From Charina bottae (lineage: Eukaryota > Chordata > Lepidosauria > Squamata > Charinaidae), in the NCBI GenBank assembly GCA_023362775.1, contig JALMGJ010000002.1, positions 59,684,414 to 59,748,413 on the forward strand: a stretch of 64,000 nucleotides of DNA. The letters run 5' to 3'. Of this stretch, positions 1 to 11,234 are shown piece after piece. The position numbers and the translations under genes are program-made. Position 1 is the stretch's first letter; every line of letters begins with the position of its first letter. Under the pieces are notes generated by a model, which worked only from the letters and a program-made list of their open reading frames with translations, searched no databases and had not been told where the DNA came from.

Positions 1-205
1 CAACCCTGTGAGGTGAGAGAGGGACTGGCCCAAGGCCACCCAGCCGGCTTTCATGCCTAAGGCGGGACTAGAACTCTGTCTCCTGGTTTTCTATTGGCTC
101 CTTCCTAGGGCTGAGAGACAGGGACTGGCCCAAGGTCACCCAGCCGGCTTTCATGCCTAAGGTGGGACTAGAACTCTCAGTCTCCTGGTTTCTAGCTATA
201 CTACC
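1..205 (-). repeat. MIR/CORE-like SINE, two tandem antisense copies
   Basis: Two consecutive units share the segment containing GACTGGCCCAAGGYCACCCA, then a stretch ending CTCCTGGTTT. The GGCCCAAGGTCACCCAGC core resembles the conserved core of MIR/CORE SINEs. The first unit is cut by the window edge. Related copies occur at 520-640, 10893-11021 and 23750-23890. The pair looks like a tandem duplication of the SINE body rather than two independent insertions, because unit spacing and edges repeat. Confidence 0.65.
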
Positions 206-519
206 TGCACACTTCACAGTTTGGGAAACCCTCTTCTAACTGCATGGATAATTCTGATTGTTCCTTTGGTTTGATACCCAATAGAACCATAGTCTTCTGG
301 CAGATTTAAGACAGTTTTTTTAAATTATATAAGTGGATTGTGATCCATGTAAGCTTATGCAATCATGCATTTTTGCTGTTTAGACCAGTTTTATTGCAAA
401 ATATTTGTGACAAGTTCTAGAAACCCAACATAACAGAGCCTTTGTTTGTTTGATTCATACTCATAATTCTTACAGCAGCTCCAGGCAGCTTGCTTACTAC
501 TTCCTCCTCCAGTTTTTCC

Positions 520-645
520 CCATAACAGGAACTCTGTGAGGTAGGTTGGGATGAGACAGGTCTAAAGTCATCAGTGAGTTTCTGTGGGTGAAGGGGACTC
601 AAACCTGGGTCTTCAACTGCTACACTACATTGGTTCTCTAACTTT
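520..645 (-). repeat. MIR/CORE-like SINE fragment
   Basis: Read on the minus strand it gives a tRNA-like ACCTGGGTTTGAGTCCCC stretch (B-box-like) followed by the CCCAACCTACCTCACAG motif seen in the other MIR/CORE-like copies. It is diverged and has no clear target duplication. Confidence 0.5.
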
Positions 646-1032
646 TGATTGAGAAATGGAAGGTGATCCATCCCCTGAAACATACCATGTTTTCTAACCC
701 AATGCATCGTCATCTCCTGCTCACTCTAGTAGCCTAATTGCTCAGTTACTGGTGCTGCTTTGGGCAACTGGTTATTTATTTACACAGAGGACATGATTCA
801 TCCAGACAATTAATAATATTGCAATCCTTGAAATAATCTATTTAGCATTTATATGGTGCCTTAAAAAAATCAGCCGTTACAGTAGCTGTGTTGGTTTGGG
901 CAGCGTTATAATAGCCAAAGTTGGTGGAGGGAAAAGTTTCTTGCCAAAGGCCACCTAGGTATGAGGGACTACTTGACTACTTCCTCAGCTACTCGATTCC
1001 CAAATGTAGGGTTTCCTAATTCTAAAAAAAAG

Positions 1033-1181
1033 TAAAGGTAAAGGTTCCCCCCGCACATTTGTGCAGTCGTGTCCGACTCTAGGGGCCGGTGCTCATCTCC
1101 GTTTGTTAGCCGAAGAGCCAGCGTTGTATGAAGATACTTCCACGGTCATGTGGCCGGCATGACACACGCGGAACACTTTTA
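1033..1181 (-). repeat. Sauria-type SINE, 3' part
   Basis: Antisense copy of the 3' two thirds of the tRNA-derived SINE seen complete at 17592. It has the GGTAAAGGTTCCCC tail complement, GTCGTGTCCGACTCTAGGG and the GAAGAGCCAGCG block. The tRNA-related head is missing. The GAGTCGGACACGACTG segment of this SINE family resembles the 3' end of BovB LINEs, which supply the retrotransposition machinery for Sauria SINEs (established knowledge). Confidence 0.8.
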
Positions 1182-4100
1182 TTTATTACTTTGTTTACTG
1201 TAGCGAAGATACACAAATATATAGCTATAATCCAGCTAAACCTATCTGCTTCCTTTCTGAGATGGGTTTGGGTTTAACTGCCATAAATAGGAAAACTGCT
1301 GGATTTCAGTCTTACAGTATCTCCTCTTCTGTCATACTGTAGATAGAAACTGCTGGTGATTTTTCTTCCCCAAGGCAATTTGAGTTAAGAATGTGCCGAA
1401 ATCCCAAATAGCCTGTTTGGGTAATCATTAATGTTTACAGTTGCTATAGCAACATTGATAGCTAGCAATTGACTGGGAAGGGAACCTGTTTATAAGAGAT
1501 AAGCTGGGGCAATTATTGAACAGCTGTTAAATCTTTAACAGTTTTAAAGATAGAGGAGGCAAAGCTACAGAAGGGGAAGATGGTTGATTTTAAGACATCT
1601 AGTACCAGGCCCCAAACAGAATAATGATGCCTTGATAAAAAAAATAAAATGAATTTTAGTTTTGGAATATCACCATTTAAAATATAATGGGTTGTCTTCA
1701 CTGAGAATTCTGGGTAAGTGATAAGTTTACTCCTGGAAAACATGAACAGTGCTTGATGTATATTGTTTTATATACATACCATTTCTGATTATGTTTTTCT
1801 CATTGCTCATAATAACTAGTTTCATATGTTCACAAGCACTAAATGATATGGATCATGCCTTTAATAATACAGGACATGATCCACAGCATAATGGAGAAAC
1901 CCACCGGGCATTTGGTTCCTCCATAATCCTGCCTAGTTGCATAATATTGCTTCTATGGGAAAGATCCACTTCATTAGATTTATCTCCTCTACAATTTCTT
2001 TTACAGCAGTGCTATAAAATTCATTGCCACTCCAAAATAATGTTTGAAGTGCATCTGATTAATCATTGTTTCTAAATATTGTGACATTGATATTTAAAAA
2101 TATTCTTGTAAATGCCATTATGTTTACAACATATTCACTCTCGAAGCAATAGAATTAGGAACTTACTTCCAAGGATCGTACATGCCCCATGCCATATTTG
2201 TAAAGCAAAAAAAGCAGGCAAGGCAAGAAGTTTGGCAAATTCTGTTTGTTCTGTTAAATTATTAACTGTGCGTTTAAGAGCAAGAATTTTTCTTTTGCTT
2301 TTTTTAATAGCATTTTTAGACACTGGAAACAGCTTTTTTATGATTTTTGAAGAAAGATGTGAGCTAAGCAAGATCACAGCAAGTATTATGCATAATGAAT
2401 AATTTAACTTATGATACTCTCTCACCATAATATTCACTGGAGAGTTGATGAGGAAACTGTGGGCTCTCAGCAGTCTATAGAAGTATGTCCCACAGCTGAA
2501 AAATAGCAATCCCATGCTGCAGATAAATAGAATAATATGCTTTCTGGGCTATATTAATCATAGCTGAAAGGTTTCAATTGCTAGTGTAGGACCTTGACAG
2601 AGCTGACCAGTCACAGTATAACATTTCTAAAATATGTTCTGGCAGCAAAAATATCAATAGAAGCCTTCTTTCCTGCTGCTGTCTCATTGTAATCAAGTGG
2701 AACTATTTTGAGTGAGGAATATTCCGATGAGTCTCACCAGACTGTGTCCAGAGACTTTGGGTGAAAATGGACAACCATTCTAAAGTATGGTGGAAGTGTT
2801 TGGAACACATGTTATAATCTGCCCTCAACGCTAATGCTTTGGCATGCTTTCATTATATAATTTTTCAAACCACCTCCACCACATTTCAGAATGTCTCCAC
2901 TATGAAACATCTAATTTCTACAAAGATGAGTTTGCAATTTAATTTGCTGACAAAATTGCCAATATTCCATTCAATTTGAGGTCTGTCATTTCAGATACAT
3001 ATTCAGAGTATGAGGTATCAGCAGCTCAGTCTTGCCCTGTTCATCTGCATTGGTTCCATATGCAAGAGCCCAAATCACTGTATATGTTCCAAGTTATTGT
3101 GGCCATCTGAGCTGATCATAAGGTGGGCTGAGTTGCTAAAATTATGTAAAGTACTCTTCTAATATGATCATCTTCAGTAACAAGGAAATTGCCTGTAAAT
3201 GTCAATCTTTCAAACATAGTAGCAATATAATTACCTTATATCTGTTTGTGAATCTAGCTCAATCCTTTTCAAGATTACTCAGAAGTACATCCTTACTCTA
3301 AAGTGTTCAGGATTAATTGGAAATAGTAACTCCACATATAGCAGAGGTTTATAACCTGTATACGTGAACCCTGATACATACCCTATCCCCCAAACTAAAT
3401 ATTTCAATTTGTTGTCATTTTAAGGTGGATGGAGGGGCAGGGGACACCCTTTTAGTATAAGTCTAAAATAGGTTCATCTTGGTTTAAAAATAAAAGCTTC
3501 AGTTGTCCTTTTAAAATACCCATCTATTTTACAGCATGACCTGGCCCACTGTGGTCCTCTGCCACAAAATGTTATCTATCCCTGAAATAGAGCTTACTCC
3601 CAAGTAAGTTAAATAAAGAAGAACAAATAAGGAAAGAATCTCCATCCACATTATATAGTTATCCACAGTGCATTGTAAAGTGCAGTCCAATTAATGTTTA
3701 TTCACAAACAAGTTCCACTTAATTCTATTCCCAAAAAGGTAGATCTAGCATTGCTGCCTTAGTGATTTTTTTTCTTTTTTCTTTTGCTTCATTTTTGGAT
3801 ACCCAACATAGGTGACAAAAGAACATATCAATATCAAAGGTCAATAAATGGACTACCCTTCTCATAGTGCTAGTATCTGACTCAGAATATACTTTCATTT
3901 TAACTTGGGAGCTCCACAGTAAAGTGAGAAACCAGCGGGGTATCCTTTTATTCCATGTAATTGTGTATCTGTATGTGTGTGGGGGTACAGATGCAGATGC
4001 AGATAATGAGGAATGAGATGGAGGAAGATGAAAACAGAGGTTTTTTAAAGCCTATTCAGGAAGTTGCAGTGTCGCCACAGTTGGATGATTCTGAGGGAAA

Positions 4101-4424
4101 TACATGAAGTTTTTTCCTTCAACAAAGCCAGGCACTTAAAAAAGAGTTTTGTCTTGTACTTTGGGTCGCTAACGAAGCAGATTCCAGTCTAAGAAAATAA
4201 AAGTGAAAAATAGTGGCATTTCAGAGAGAAAAAGGAAGAAGATGCTATGACTGGCATTTAAAATGGATATGATGTGTTCTCTTGTTGCTAGACTATGTAA
4301 CAAAAAACACCAGTTCCTTTTTAAGTTGCTAGGTAAGTCTCTGTGGAAATTCCTGTGAAAATCTGCAAGTAGATGACATTAAATTCAGGGCAAAGAAGCT
4401 GTCTTCCATGCTCTGAAACTGTAT
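1182..4424. other. Intron sequence, no recognised feature
   Basis: AT-rich unique-looking DNA. Open frames here are short and lack protein-family motifs. I see no splice-bounded exon candidate or clear mobile element; very old repeat remnants cannot be excluded. Confidence 0.5.
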
Positions 4425-4499
4425 AAATCTATACACAGTCCCCCGGTTGGGGGAGATGGGCGGTGATATAAATTTGGATAATAAATAAATAAATAAATC
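4425..4499 (+). repeat. CR1/L2-type LINE 3' tail
   Basis: Short fragment with the tail signature GGGGGAGATGGGCGGTGATA followed by ATAAATAAATAAAT. The same signature ends the longer LINE copies at 17.3, 24.4 and 34.3 kb. The fragment is extremely 5'-truncated. Confidence 0.7.
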
Positions 4500-4885
4500 T
4501 AACGTAGCTGGTTACATTTAGCCTCCTTGAGACATTGTCCTGACAGCCTGCTGCACGGGATAGAGTGGTCCATCACATCCTGCTCCATACTTTATAATGT
4601 GGAGAACAGCAATCTGCTTTTTATAAAGTTCCTATGGTGTAGAAAACAACACTTAATCACAGCATATGCTGTTCTATCCTCTTCCTATGGTGCAGGGTAA
4701 TAAAGTTGTTACTTATATTCATAGAGTTCCACTATAATCCACTGTAATCTACTATAAACTAGCTATAATCAAATCATAAAACAAAAATGAGCAACAGCAG
4801 TGCTGGGTTGGAGAAGTGGGAGAAACAAGCTTTATATTAAAGTTATTAATCTAGGCCACTAAACATCCTGAGGAAATGTGCTAAG

Positions 4886-4946
4886 AGTATGTATGTATGT
4901 ATGTACGTATGTATGTATGTATTGTATATATTTTATGTATGTATGT
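4886..4946 (+). repeat. (TATG)n microsatellite
   Basis: About ten tandem TATG units with one TACG interruption, then a short imperfect run. Confidence 0.85.
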
Positions 4947-5038
4947 AACCACGTTCAGTTATTTCATTGTGGCCTGCAGAATTATAGGTTTACTTAATTT
5001 TAATGTGTATTAGGAAGTTATAAAAACCTACTTCTCTT

Positions 5039-6711
5039 TGGACTTCTGGTGGGGACATGGCAGACTGAACAGCTGTGCCAGCGGGCTCAGTGGGCAGAAC
5101 TGACAACGCGGCAGTTTTTTCGGGCTCAGGCAGGTTTTTCCTGAAGCCCAGGAGTGTTTTTCCAGAAAAAGGAAAACACCTGGAATCACCCCATCTGTCC
5201 TCTGGACAGCTGCTTGCAGCCAGAAGATCTCAAACAGCATTCACATTCAACTGGTAAGAGCTAGCCGGGAGGCTGGGACATCACCATTTCCAAGCCACGC
5301 TGTAGCCTTCAAGGGACACTAAGACCGGCCACCCCATTTCTAAATCACACAATTTATATTTCTTTTAAGTACGCGTACCCTAAGAGGCTTTCTACAGCAA
5401 GGGGAAGCGGGTTCTTTTGGTGCTTATCGTTATTTTTGGGATCAATTTTTTTAAAAAATCTTTTTAAGTTTTGGACTTTGTTTTCCATCCAAGTATTAAG
5501 GAGGATTGAGAGTAAATAATTGTCTCCCTGTTACTATTTTTGTACTAAATTTGACGCCATAATCTACTGCATGAGACATGGAAGATTTTAAACAGACTTT
5601 CTCTGACTTCCACTGAGATTTTAAACAGATTCTTTCTGATTCCTACCATGTTTTTATGCAAGGCATTCGGGATATTGTGGAAAATATGAGGTATAAAATG
5701 TGTCATCTGGTTGGGGATGTCATGGATGAAACTGAGGAATTTAACAGTGACAGAAATGTCTCTTCTAAGAGTGAGATTGGGACTTCTGTTGAAATGCTGG
5801 ATGAAGGTCAGATAGTTGAGTTGGAGAAATTTAAGGGAGAGATCGAGTTGCAAGCCATAAGTGAAATTGATCTTCTGATGGAACGCCATGGAAAAGAAGG
5901 GGTTATTATTTTATTTATTTATTTATTTTATTAAATATTATATTTAATTTATATTAAATATTACTGCCCATCTCCCCTGTCGGGGACCCTGTATGGGAGG
6001 TCTCCTGAAGAGAAGTCGGAGTTTTTGAGGGGGGCAGTTGGGCTGTTCGATTTTTTTAAGAAAAAAGCTCTGTGCACATTGTGGGGATATGAAAATGCTC
6101 TGGTTTATTTTAAAGTGGGATAAGGGTTTAAGAATATTTATCTGGATTGCTTTTAGGGTTTAGCTAGTTCATTTATCTTTAACTATTTGGATTAAGATTA
6201 TTAAGGTATAATAAAAATAATAAATGTCTGGTTTTGGATTTAATATGATTAAGATTATTAAAATTGTATTATCAAGTATAATGGCAGACAATTTATATGT
6301 TTTTTTAGTTTGATCTTTATTATAGTAGACAGGAATGTATAGAATAGTAGTAGGAAGGAAATAATTAAATAAATTATCTTTAGGGGGAAGTTAATTAGGA
6401 GGTTTATATATATATTTTTCTTTTAATATAAGGGGAGGGAGCAACTGCATTAGTGATTTTTGTAATGTGCCAACGGAATGGTTTATAAAAATAATGTGAT
6501 TTTGGTTTAATATAGAGTAAGGGATTGATTATGGAAAATTGTTGTATATCCTTGCTGCTAAAAGTCAGAAGTCACCTCATTTTGTAACTTTGAAAAATTT
6601 TCTCTTGTGTTTCTACAGTTTTTTAGTTTTTCTTTTTTTCTTTGTAGTTTTTTGTTTCTCTGTAGCTTTTATCTTTGCTTGAAACTTAATAAAATTCTTA
6701 TTTTAAAAAAT
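5039..6711 (+). mobile_element. Internally deleted L1-like retroposon with 11-bp TSD
   Basis: The element starts TGGACTTCTGGTGGGGACAT, which resembles vertebrate L1 5' ends, and finishes ACTTAATAAAATTCTTATTT plus a short A run, like squamate L1 3' ends. It is flanked by the direct repeat CTACTTCTCTT at 5028-5038 and 6712-6722, so both ends are genuine. At only 1.67 kb it lacks endonuclease and reverse transcriptase. A short acidic, coiled-coil-like frame around 5656-5900 may be an ORF1 remnant. A CR1-type tail (about 5905-5993) is inserted inside. It must have been mobilised in trans. It could instead be a non-autonomous L1-dependent family. Confidence 0.65.
5905..5993 (-). repeat. CR1/L2-type LINE 3' tail nested in the L1-like element
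   Basis: TTATTTATTTATTTATTTTA run followed by ACTGCCCATCTCCCCTGTCG, the antisense of the LINE tail. It interrupts the frame of the enclosing retroposon. Confidence 0.65.
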
Positions 6712-6722
6712 CTACTTCTCTT

Positions 6723-7481
6723 CCATTTATGTAGGGTATAAAACGAAAAGTCTTACCTTATACTTCCTTGCTTGGTTTCATCTAGGATTCATTCTGTTTT
6801 CCTTTTGTATTAATTTAAGGGAAGCTTATGTCCCATGCATTGTACCAGCCCTTCAACACAGTCTACCAAGATGTGCTTTCAACACAGATCACAGGTCCTG
6901 TGCATAATCACCACCCATTATTTAGAACAATTAGATGGCAAATTCTGGAACTGTGGAAAGATGAAAGAAACGACACACTCTTCAGTCCCTCTGAGTCCCA
7001 CTGCAGCAGGTATGAGGCAAAATGGCTGCTACCAACATGGCGGGCCACGCAAGAGCCTCAGGCTGCAGACAAGCCCTCTAACCAAGTTACTGACCTGTTA
7101 TTTCCTCCACTCAACACCATATCTGGGTGTCATCACCTCCACTCAATGGTAAGAAGCCATTCCAGCCAAACGTGTCAACACTTGGAAGACTGAAGCCATC
7201 TCTGCCATCAATGCCAGACTTCTAAATCTTCATCCGATGAGCAGTGGTGCCTCTGGGCAAATACTAATTCCTTTTGTAATACAGACAAGAAGAAAGAGAA
7301 GACAAAGAAATCTCAAAACATATAATAGATGTAATTCTGTCAGATATTCTTCAAGACTGATGATAGGCAGAAACAGAATATTAATGAATTTACTTTTAAA
7401 CCTATGGCTTTGCTTTGTTTCAGCTAAGTTATTACCTTTCTATCAAGTTATATACAGTATTTCTGTATGTAAGAGAGCATA
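6723..7481. other. Intron sequence, no recognised feature
   Basis: Moderately GC-rich stretch at 6820-7230 with overlapping short open frames (6828-7193, 6835-7152) that resemble no family I know. The base composition suggests an old repeat, but I cannot assign it. Confidence 0.4.
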
Positions 7482-7680
7482 CAGTGGGGCAAAAAAGTAT
7501 TTAGTCAGCCACCAATTGTGCAAGTTCTCCAACTTAAAAAGATGAGAGAGGCCTGTAATTGACATCATAGGTAGACCTCAACTATGAGAGACAAAATGAG
7601 AAAACAAATCCAGACAATCACATTGTCTGATTCGGAAAGAATTTATTTGCAAATTATGGTGGAAAATAAGTATTTGGTCA
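7482..7680 (+). repeat. Tc1 left terminal inverted repeat
   Basis: 199-bp inverted repeat matching 8886-9084 on the opposite strand. Mismatches by eye are near 7531, 7636 and 7664. The outer and inner ends share the GTATTTRGTCA motif (AGTATTTAGTCA outer, AGTATTTGGTCA inner), suggesting the two transposase-binding direct repeats typical of the IR/DR type. Confidence 0.9.
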
Positions 7681-7846
7681 CCTACAAACAAGCAAGATTT
7701 CTGGCTCTCACAGACCTGTAACTTCTTCTTTAAGAGGCTCCTCTGTCCTCCACTCATTACCTGTAGTAATGCCACCTGTTTGAACTTGTTATCAGTATAA
7801 AAGACACCTGTCCACAACCTCAAACAGTCACACTCCAAACTCCACT

Positions 7847-8869
7847 ATGGTGAAGACCAAAGAGCTGTCGAAGGACACCAGAAACAAAATTGTAGACCTG
7901 CACCAGGCTGGGAAGACTGAATCTGCAATAGGCAAGCAGCTTGGTGTGAAGAAATCAACTGTGGGAGCAATAATTAGAAAATGGAAGACATACAAGACCA
8001 CTGATCATCTCCCTCGATCTGGGGCTCCACGCAAGATCTCACCCCGTGGGGTCAAAATGATCACAAGAACGGTGAGCAAAAATCCCAGAACCACACGGGG
8101 GGACCTAGTGAATGACCTGCAGAGAGCTGGGACCAACGTAACAAAGGCTACCATCAGTAACACACTACGCCGCCAGGGACTCAGATCCTGCAGTGCCAGA
8201 CGTGTCCCCCTGCTTAAGCCAGTACATGTCCGGGCCCATATGAAGTTTGCTAGAGAGCATTTGGATGATCCAGAAGAGGATTGGGAGAATGTCATATGGT
8301 CAGATGAAACCAAAGTAGAACTGTTTGGTAGAAACACAACTCGTCGTGTTTGGAGGAGAGAGAATGCTGAGTTGCATCAAAAGAACACCATACCTACTGT
8401 GAAGCATGGGGGTGGCAACATCATGCTTTGGGGCTGTTCCTCTGCAAAGGGACCAGGACGAATGTTCCGTGTACAGGAAAGAATGAATGGGGCCATGTAT
8501 CGTGAGATTTTGAGTGCAAACCTCCTTCCATCAGCAAGGGCATTGAAGATGAAACGTGGCTGGCTCTTTCAGCATGACAATGATCCCAAAGACACCGCCC
8601 GGGCAACGAAGAAGTGGCTTCGTAAGAAGCATTTCAAGTTCCTGGAGTGGCCTAGCCAGTCTCCAGATCTCAACCCCATAGAAAACCTTTGGAGGGAGTT
8701 GAAAGTCCATGTTGCCCAGCGACAGCCCCAAAACATCACTGCTCTAGAGGAGATCTGCATGGAGGAATGGGCCAACATACCAGCAACAGTGTGTGCCAAC
8801 CTTGTGAAGACTTACAGAAAACGTTTGACCTCTGTCATTGCCAACAAAGGATATATAACAAAGTATTGA
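7847..8869 (+). CDS. Tc1 transposase, 340 aa, intact DD34E
   Basis: The transposase cuts and pastes the element by DDE chemistry in the nucleus. Residues 1-50 form a first helix-turn-helix ([20 protein letters not shown]). PRSGAPRK (56-63) is the GRPR-like linker. Residues 65-120 form the second paired-like helix-turn-helix. The catalytic acidic residues are Asp153 (WSDETK), Asp244 (QHDNDPK) and Glu279 ([11 protein letters not shown]), a DD34E triad. The numbering and the 340-aa length equal those of the Sleeping Beauty/Tc1 family. A glycine-rich box ([10 protein letters not shown]) lies at 187-196. The ATG at 7847 is the natural start, about 165 bp inside the left inverted repeat. No stop or frameshift is present, so the protein may be functional; expression is not shown. 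Confidence 0.95.
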   Translation: MVKTKELSKDTRNKIVDLHQAGKTESAIGKQLGVKKSTVGAIIRKWKTYKTTDHLPRSGAPRKISPRGVKMITRTVSKNPRTTRGDLVNDLQRAGTNVTKATISNTLRRQGLRSCSARRVPLLKPVHVRAHMKFAREHLDDPEEDWENVIWSDETKVELFGRNTTRRVWRRENAELHQKNTIPTVKHGGGNIMLWGCSSAKGPGRMFRVQERMNGAMYREILSANLLPSARALKMKRGWLFQHDNDPKDTARATKKWLRKKHFKFLEWPSQSPDLNPIENLWRELKVHVAQRQPQNITALEEICMEEWANIPATVCANLVKTYRKRLTSVIANKGYITKY

Positions 8870-8885
8870 GATGAACTTTTGATAT

Positions 8886-9084
8886 TGACCAAATACTTAC
8901 TTTCCACCATAATTTGCAAATAAATTATTTCCGAATCAGACAATGTGATTGTCTGGATTTGTTTTCTCATTTTGTCTCTCATAGTTGAGGTCTACCTATG
9001 ATGTCAATTACAGGCCTCTCTCATCTTTTTAAGTGGGAGAACTTGCACAATTGGTGGCTGACTAAATACTTTTTTGCCCCACTG
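8886..9084 (-). repeat. Tc1 right terminal inverted repeat
   Basis: Mirror partner of the left repeat, again with GTATTTRGTCA-like motifs at the inner and outer ends. It is followed by the TA duplication. Confidence 0.9.
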
Positions 9085-9351
9085 TACATTTTGGCACTTT
9101 TGGAAAGTGAAATATTGGGTTATAGTTACCCACCAATTAAAGGAATTATTAATAAGTTGATTTATCTTTTTCAGTTCAAGAGACTTCATAAATCTGAAAA
9201 TAGTGTATTGCAATATTCCATTTTTAATAAGTTATGAATGTTCTCATTTTCATAATAATTTTAAATTTTATGCCTTGAATTTCATTTTATAATGAATGTA
9301 GTCATGTGTTATAATAGCTTTTCCTATCATTGTTTCTCAGTCCTTTTAAAT

Positions 9352-10770
9352 AAAATCTTGCAAGATGATGCTGTCAAGGTGATGCATGCCATATGCCAGC
9401 AAATTTGGAAAACACAAGAATGGCCATCAGATTGGAAAAAATCAACTTATATCCCCATACCAAAAAAGGGAAGCACTAAAGAATGTTCAAACTATCGAAC
9501 AGTGGCACTTATTTCACATGCCAGTAAGGTAATGCTCAAGATTTTGCAAGGTAGACTCCAGCAATTCATGGAGCGAGAATTGCCAGATGTACAAGCTGGG
9601 TTTAGAAAAGGCAGAGGAACTAGAGACCAAATTGCCAATATCCGCTGGATAATGGAGAAAGCCAGGGAGTTTCAGAAAAACATCTATTTCTGTTTTATTG
9701 ACTATTCTAAAGCCTTTGACTGTGTGGATCATAACAAATTGTGGCAAGTTCTTGGTGGTATGGGGATACCAAGTCATCTTGTCTGCCTCCTGAGGAATCT
9801 GTATAACGACCAAGTAGCAACGGTAAGAACAGAGCACGGAACAACGGATTGGTTTAAGATTGGGAAAGGAGTACGGCAGGGCTGTATACTCTCACCCTAC
9901 CTATTCAACCTGTACGCAGAACACATCATGCGACGTGCTGGGCTTGAGGAATCCAAGGCTGGAGTTAAAATCGCTGGAAGAAACATTAACAATCTCAGAT
10001 ATGCAGATGATACCACTTTGATGGCTGAAAGCGAGGAGGAGTTGAGGAGCCTTATGACGAAGGTGAAAGAAGAAAGTGCAAAAGCTGGGTTGCAGTTAAA
10101 CCTCAAAAAAACCAAGATTATGGCAACGAGCTTGATTGATGACTGGCAAATAGAGGGAGAAAAAGTGGAGGCAGTGACAGACTTTGTATTTCTAGGCGCA
10201 AAGATTACTGCAGACGCTGACTGCAGCCAGGAAATCAGAAGACGTCTACTTCTTGGGAGGAGAGCAATGGCAAATCTTGATAAAATAGTTAAGAGCAGAG
10301 ACATCACACTGACAACAAAGGTCCGCATAGTTAAAGCAATGGTATTCCCTGTAGTAACCTATGGCTGCGAGAGCTGGACCATAAGGAAGGCTGAGCGAAG
10401 GAAGATAGATGCTTTTGAACTGTGGTGTTGGAGGAAAATTCTGAGAGTGCCTTGGACTGCAAGAAGATCAAACCAGTCCATACTCCAGGAAATCAAGCCA
10501 GACTGCTCACTTGAGGGAATGATATTAAAGGCAAAACTGAAGTACTTTGGCCACATAATGAGAAGACAGGATACCCTGGAGAAGAAGCTGATGCTAGGGA
10601 AAGTGGAAGGCAAAAGGAAGAGGGGCCGACCAAGGGCAAGATGGATGGATGGTATTCTGGAGGTGACGGACTCAACCATTGGGGAGCTGGGGATGGTGAC
10701 GGCCGACAGAAAGCTCTGGCGTGGACTGGTCCATGAAGTCACGAAGAGTCGGAAACGACTGAACGAATAA
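9352..10770 (+). CDS. RTE reverse transcriptase ORF, 5'-truncated but open
   Basis: The reading frame is open across the whole element and extends into the 5' flank, where an ATG at 9292 occurs by chance. The protein lacks the endonuclease and the start of the fingers. It retains the RT core: the block IYFCFIDYSKAFDCVDHNKL with its catalytic Asp, GKGVRQGCILSP, and the YADDT catalytic box near 10000. It also retains the thumb and the RTE C-terminal region (CESWTIRKAERRKIDAFELW; FGHIMRR) to a natural stop. The open frame suggests a recent insertion. Truncation makes it non-autonomous. Confidence 0.88.
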   Translation, partial: KILQDDAVKVMHAICQQIWKTQEWPSDWKKSTYIPIPKKGSTKECSNYRTVALISHASKVMLKILQGRLQQFMERELPDVQAGFRKGRGTRDQIANIRWIMEKAREFQKNIYFCFIDYSKAFDCVDHNKLWQVLGGMGIPSHLVCLLRNLYNDQVATVRTEHGTTDWFKIGKGVRQGCILSPYLFNLYAEHIMRRAGLEESKAGVKIAGRNINNLRYADDTTLMAESEEELRSLMTKVKEESAKAGLQLNLKKTKIMATSLIDDWQIEGEKVEAVTDFVFLGAKITADADCSQEIRRRLLLGRRAMANLDKIVKSRDITLTTKVRIVKAMVFPVVTYGCESWTIRKAERRKIDAFELWCWRKILRVPWTARRSNQSILQEIKPDCSLEGMILKAKLKYFGHIMRRQDTLEKKLMLGKVEGKRKRGRPRARWMDGILEVTDSTIGELGMVTADRKLWRGLVHEVTKSRKRLNE

Positions 10771-10774
10771 ACAA
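9352..10774 (+). mobile_element. BovB-related RTE LINE, 5'-truncated copy 1
   Basis: Starts abruptly inside the reverse transcriptase region and runs to the BovB-type 3' end (GAGTCGGAAACGACTGAACG, then AATAAACAACA). It is nearly identical to the corresponding part of the copy at 21040-23227 and clearly different from the classical BovB at 45-49 kb, so the window holds two BovB/RTE subfamilies. I found no clear target duplication. Confidence 0.92.
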
Positions 10775-10892
10775 CATGCCCATGTTTATTGGAATGTAAT
10801 TTTACTTGTCTTCAGTCAGTCTTGGTTCCTAGCAACTATGTAAGTCCATGCAGTTTTCTTTGCTACATTGTCAGAAATGGTTTGCCAATTAT

Positions 10893-11021
10893 TTCTTCCT
10901 AGGGCTGAGAGAGAGTAACTGGCCCAAAGTCAGCCAGTTGGTTTCTGTGCCTAAGGCAAGACTAAAACTCATGTTTCCTCACTCCTAGTCCAGCACCTTA
11001 ATCACTAGATCAAACTAGCTG
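10893..11021 (-). repeat. MIR/CORE-like SINE fragment
   Basis: Contains CTGGCCCAAAGTCAGCCAGT and ends with a tRNA-like head on the right, matching the copies at 1-205 and 23750. The MITE at 11022 abuts its end. Confidence 0.6.
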
Positions 11022-11234
11022 CAGGTAGTCCTTGTTTAGTGACTGTTCGTAGTTAAGACAATGATGAAAAAGTAACTTTACGGCCAATCCTCACATTTAT
11101 GACCTTCACATGTCTGTAAAGCAAAGAAAAGCTGATGAAAGATCATAAGCACAGTTGCAGTTTCATTTAGCAACCACGTCACTTAATGACCAAGTTGCCA
11201 ATCCCAATTGTGGTCACTAAACGAGGACTACCTG
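11022..11234. mobile_element. MITE with 22-bp terminal inverted repeats
   Basis: 213-bp palindromic element beginning CAGGTAGTCCTTGTTTAGTG and ending with the reverse complement of CAGGTAGTCCTCGTTTAGTG. It has no coding capacity. It belongs to a repeat type I recognise as common in squamates (CAGGTAGTCCTCG termini). The target duplication is unclear, so I do not assign a superfamily. Confidence 0.75.

Larger units (their letters stand above)
7482..9084 (+). mobile_element. Complete Tc1-type DNA transposon
   Basis: The element is bounded by TA at 7480-7481 and 9085-9086, the standard Tc1/mariner target duplication. Terminal inverted repeats of 199 bp (7482-7680 and 8886-9084) begin CAGTGGGGCAAAAAAGTATT. 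By eye they differ at about three positions. One uninterrupted transposase gene fills the centre. Size, repeat length and gene content are those of a complete autonomous copy. The near-identical inverted repeats imply a young insertion compared with the heavily mutated LINEs and LTR element elsewhere in the window. Confidence 0.96.

Noticed and set aside
8005..8337. 110-aa minus-strand frame in the Tc1 element
   Set aside because: Antisense shadow of the transposase, with serine-rich composition and no motif.
11022..11234. hAT assignment for the CAGGTAGTCC MITE
   Set aside because: No matching 8-bp flanks were found, so only the inverted repeats are claimed.
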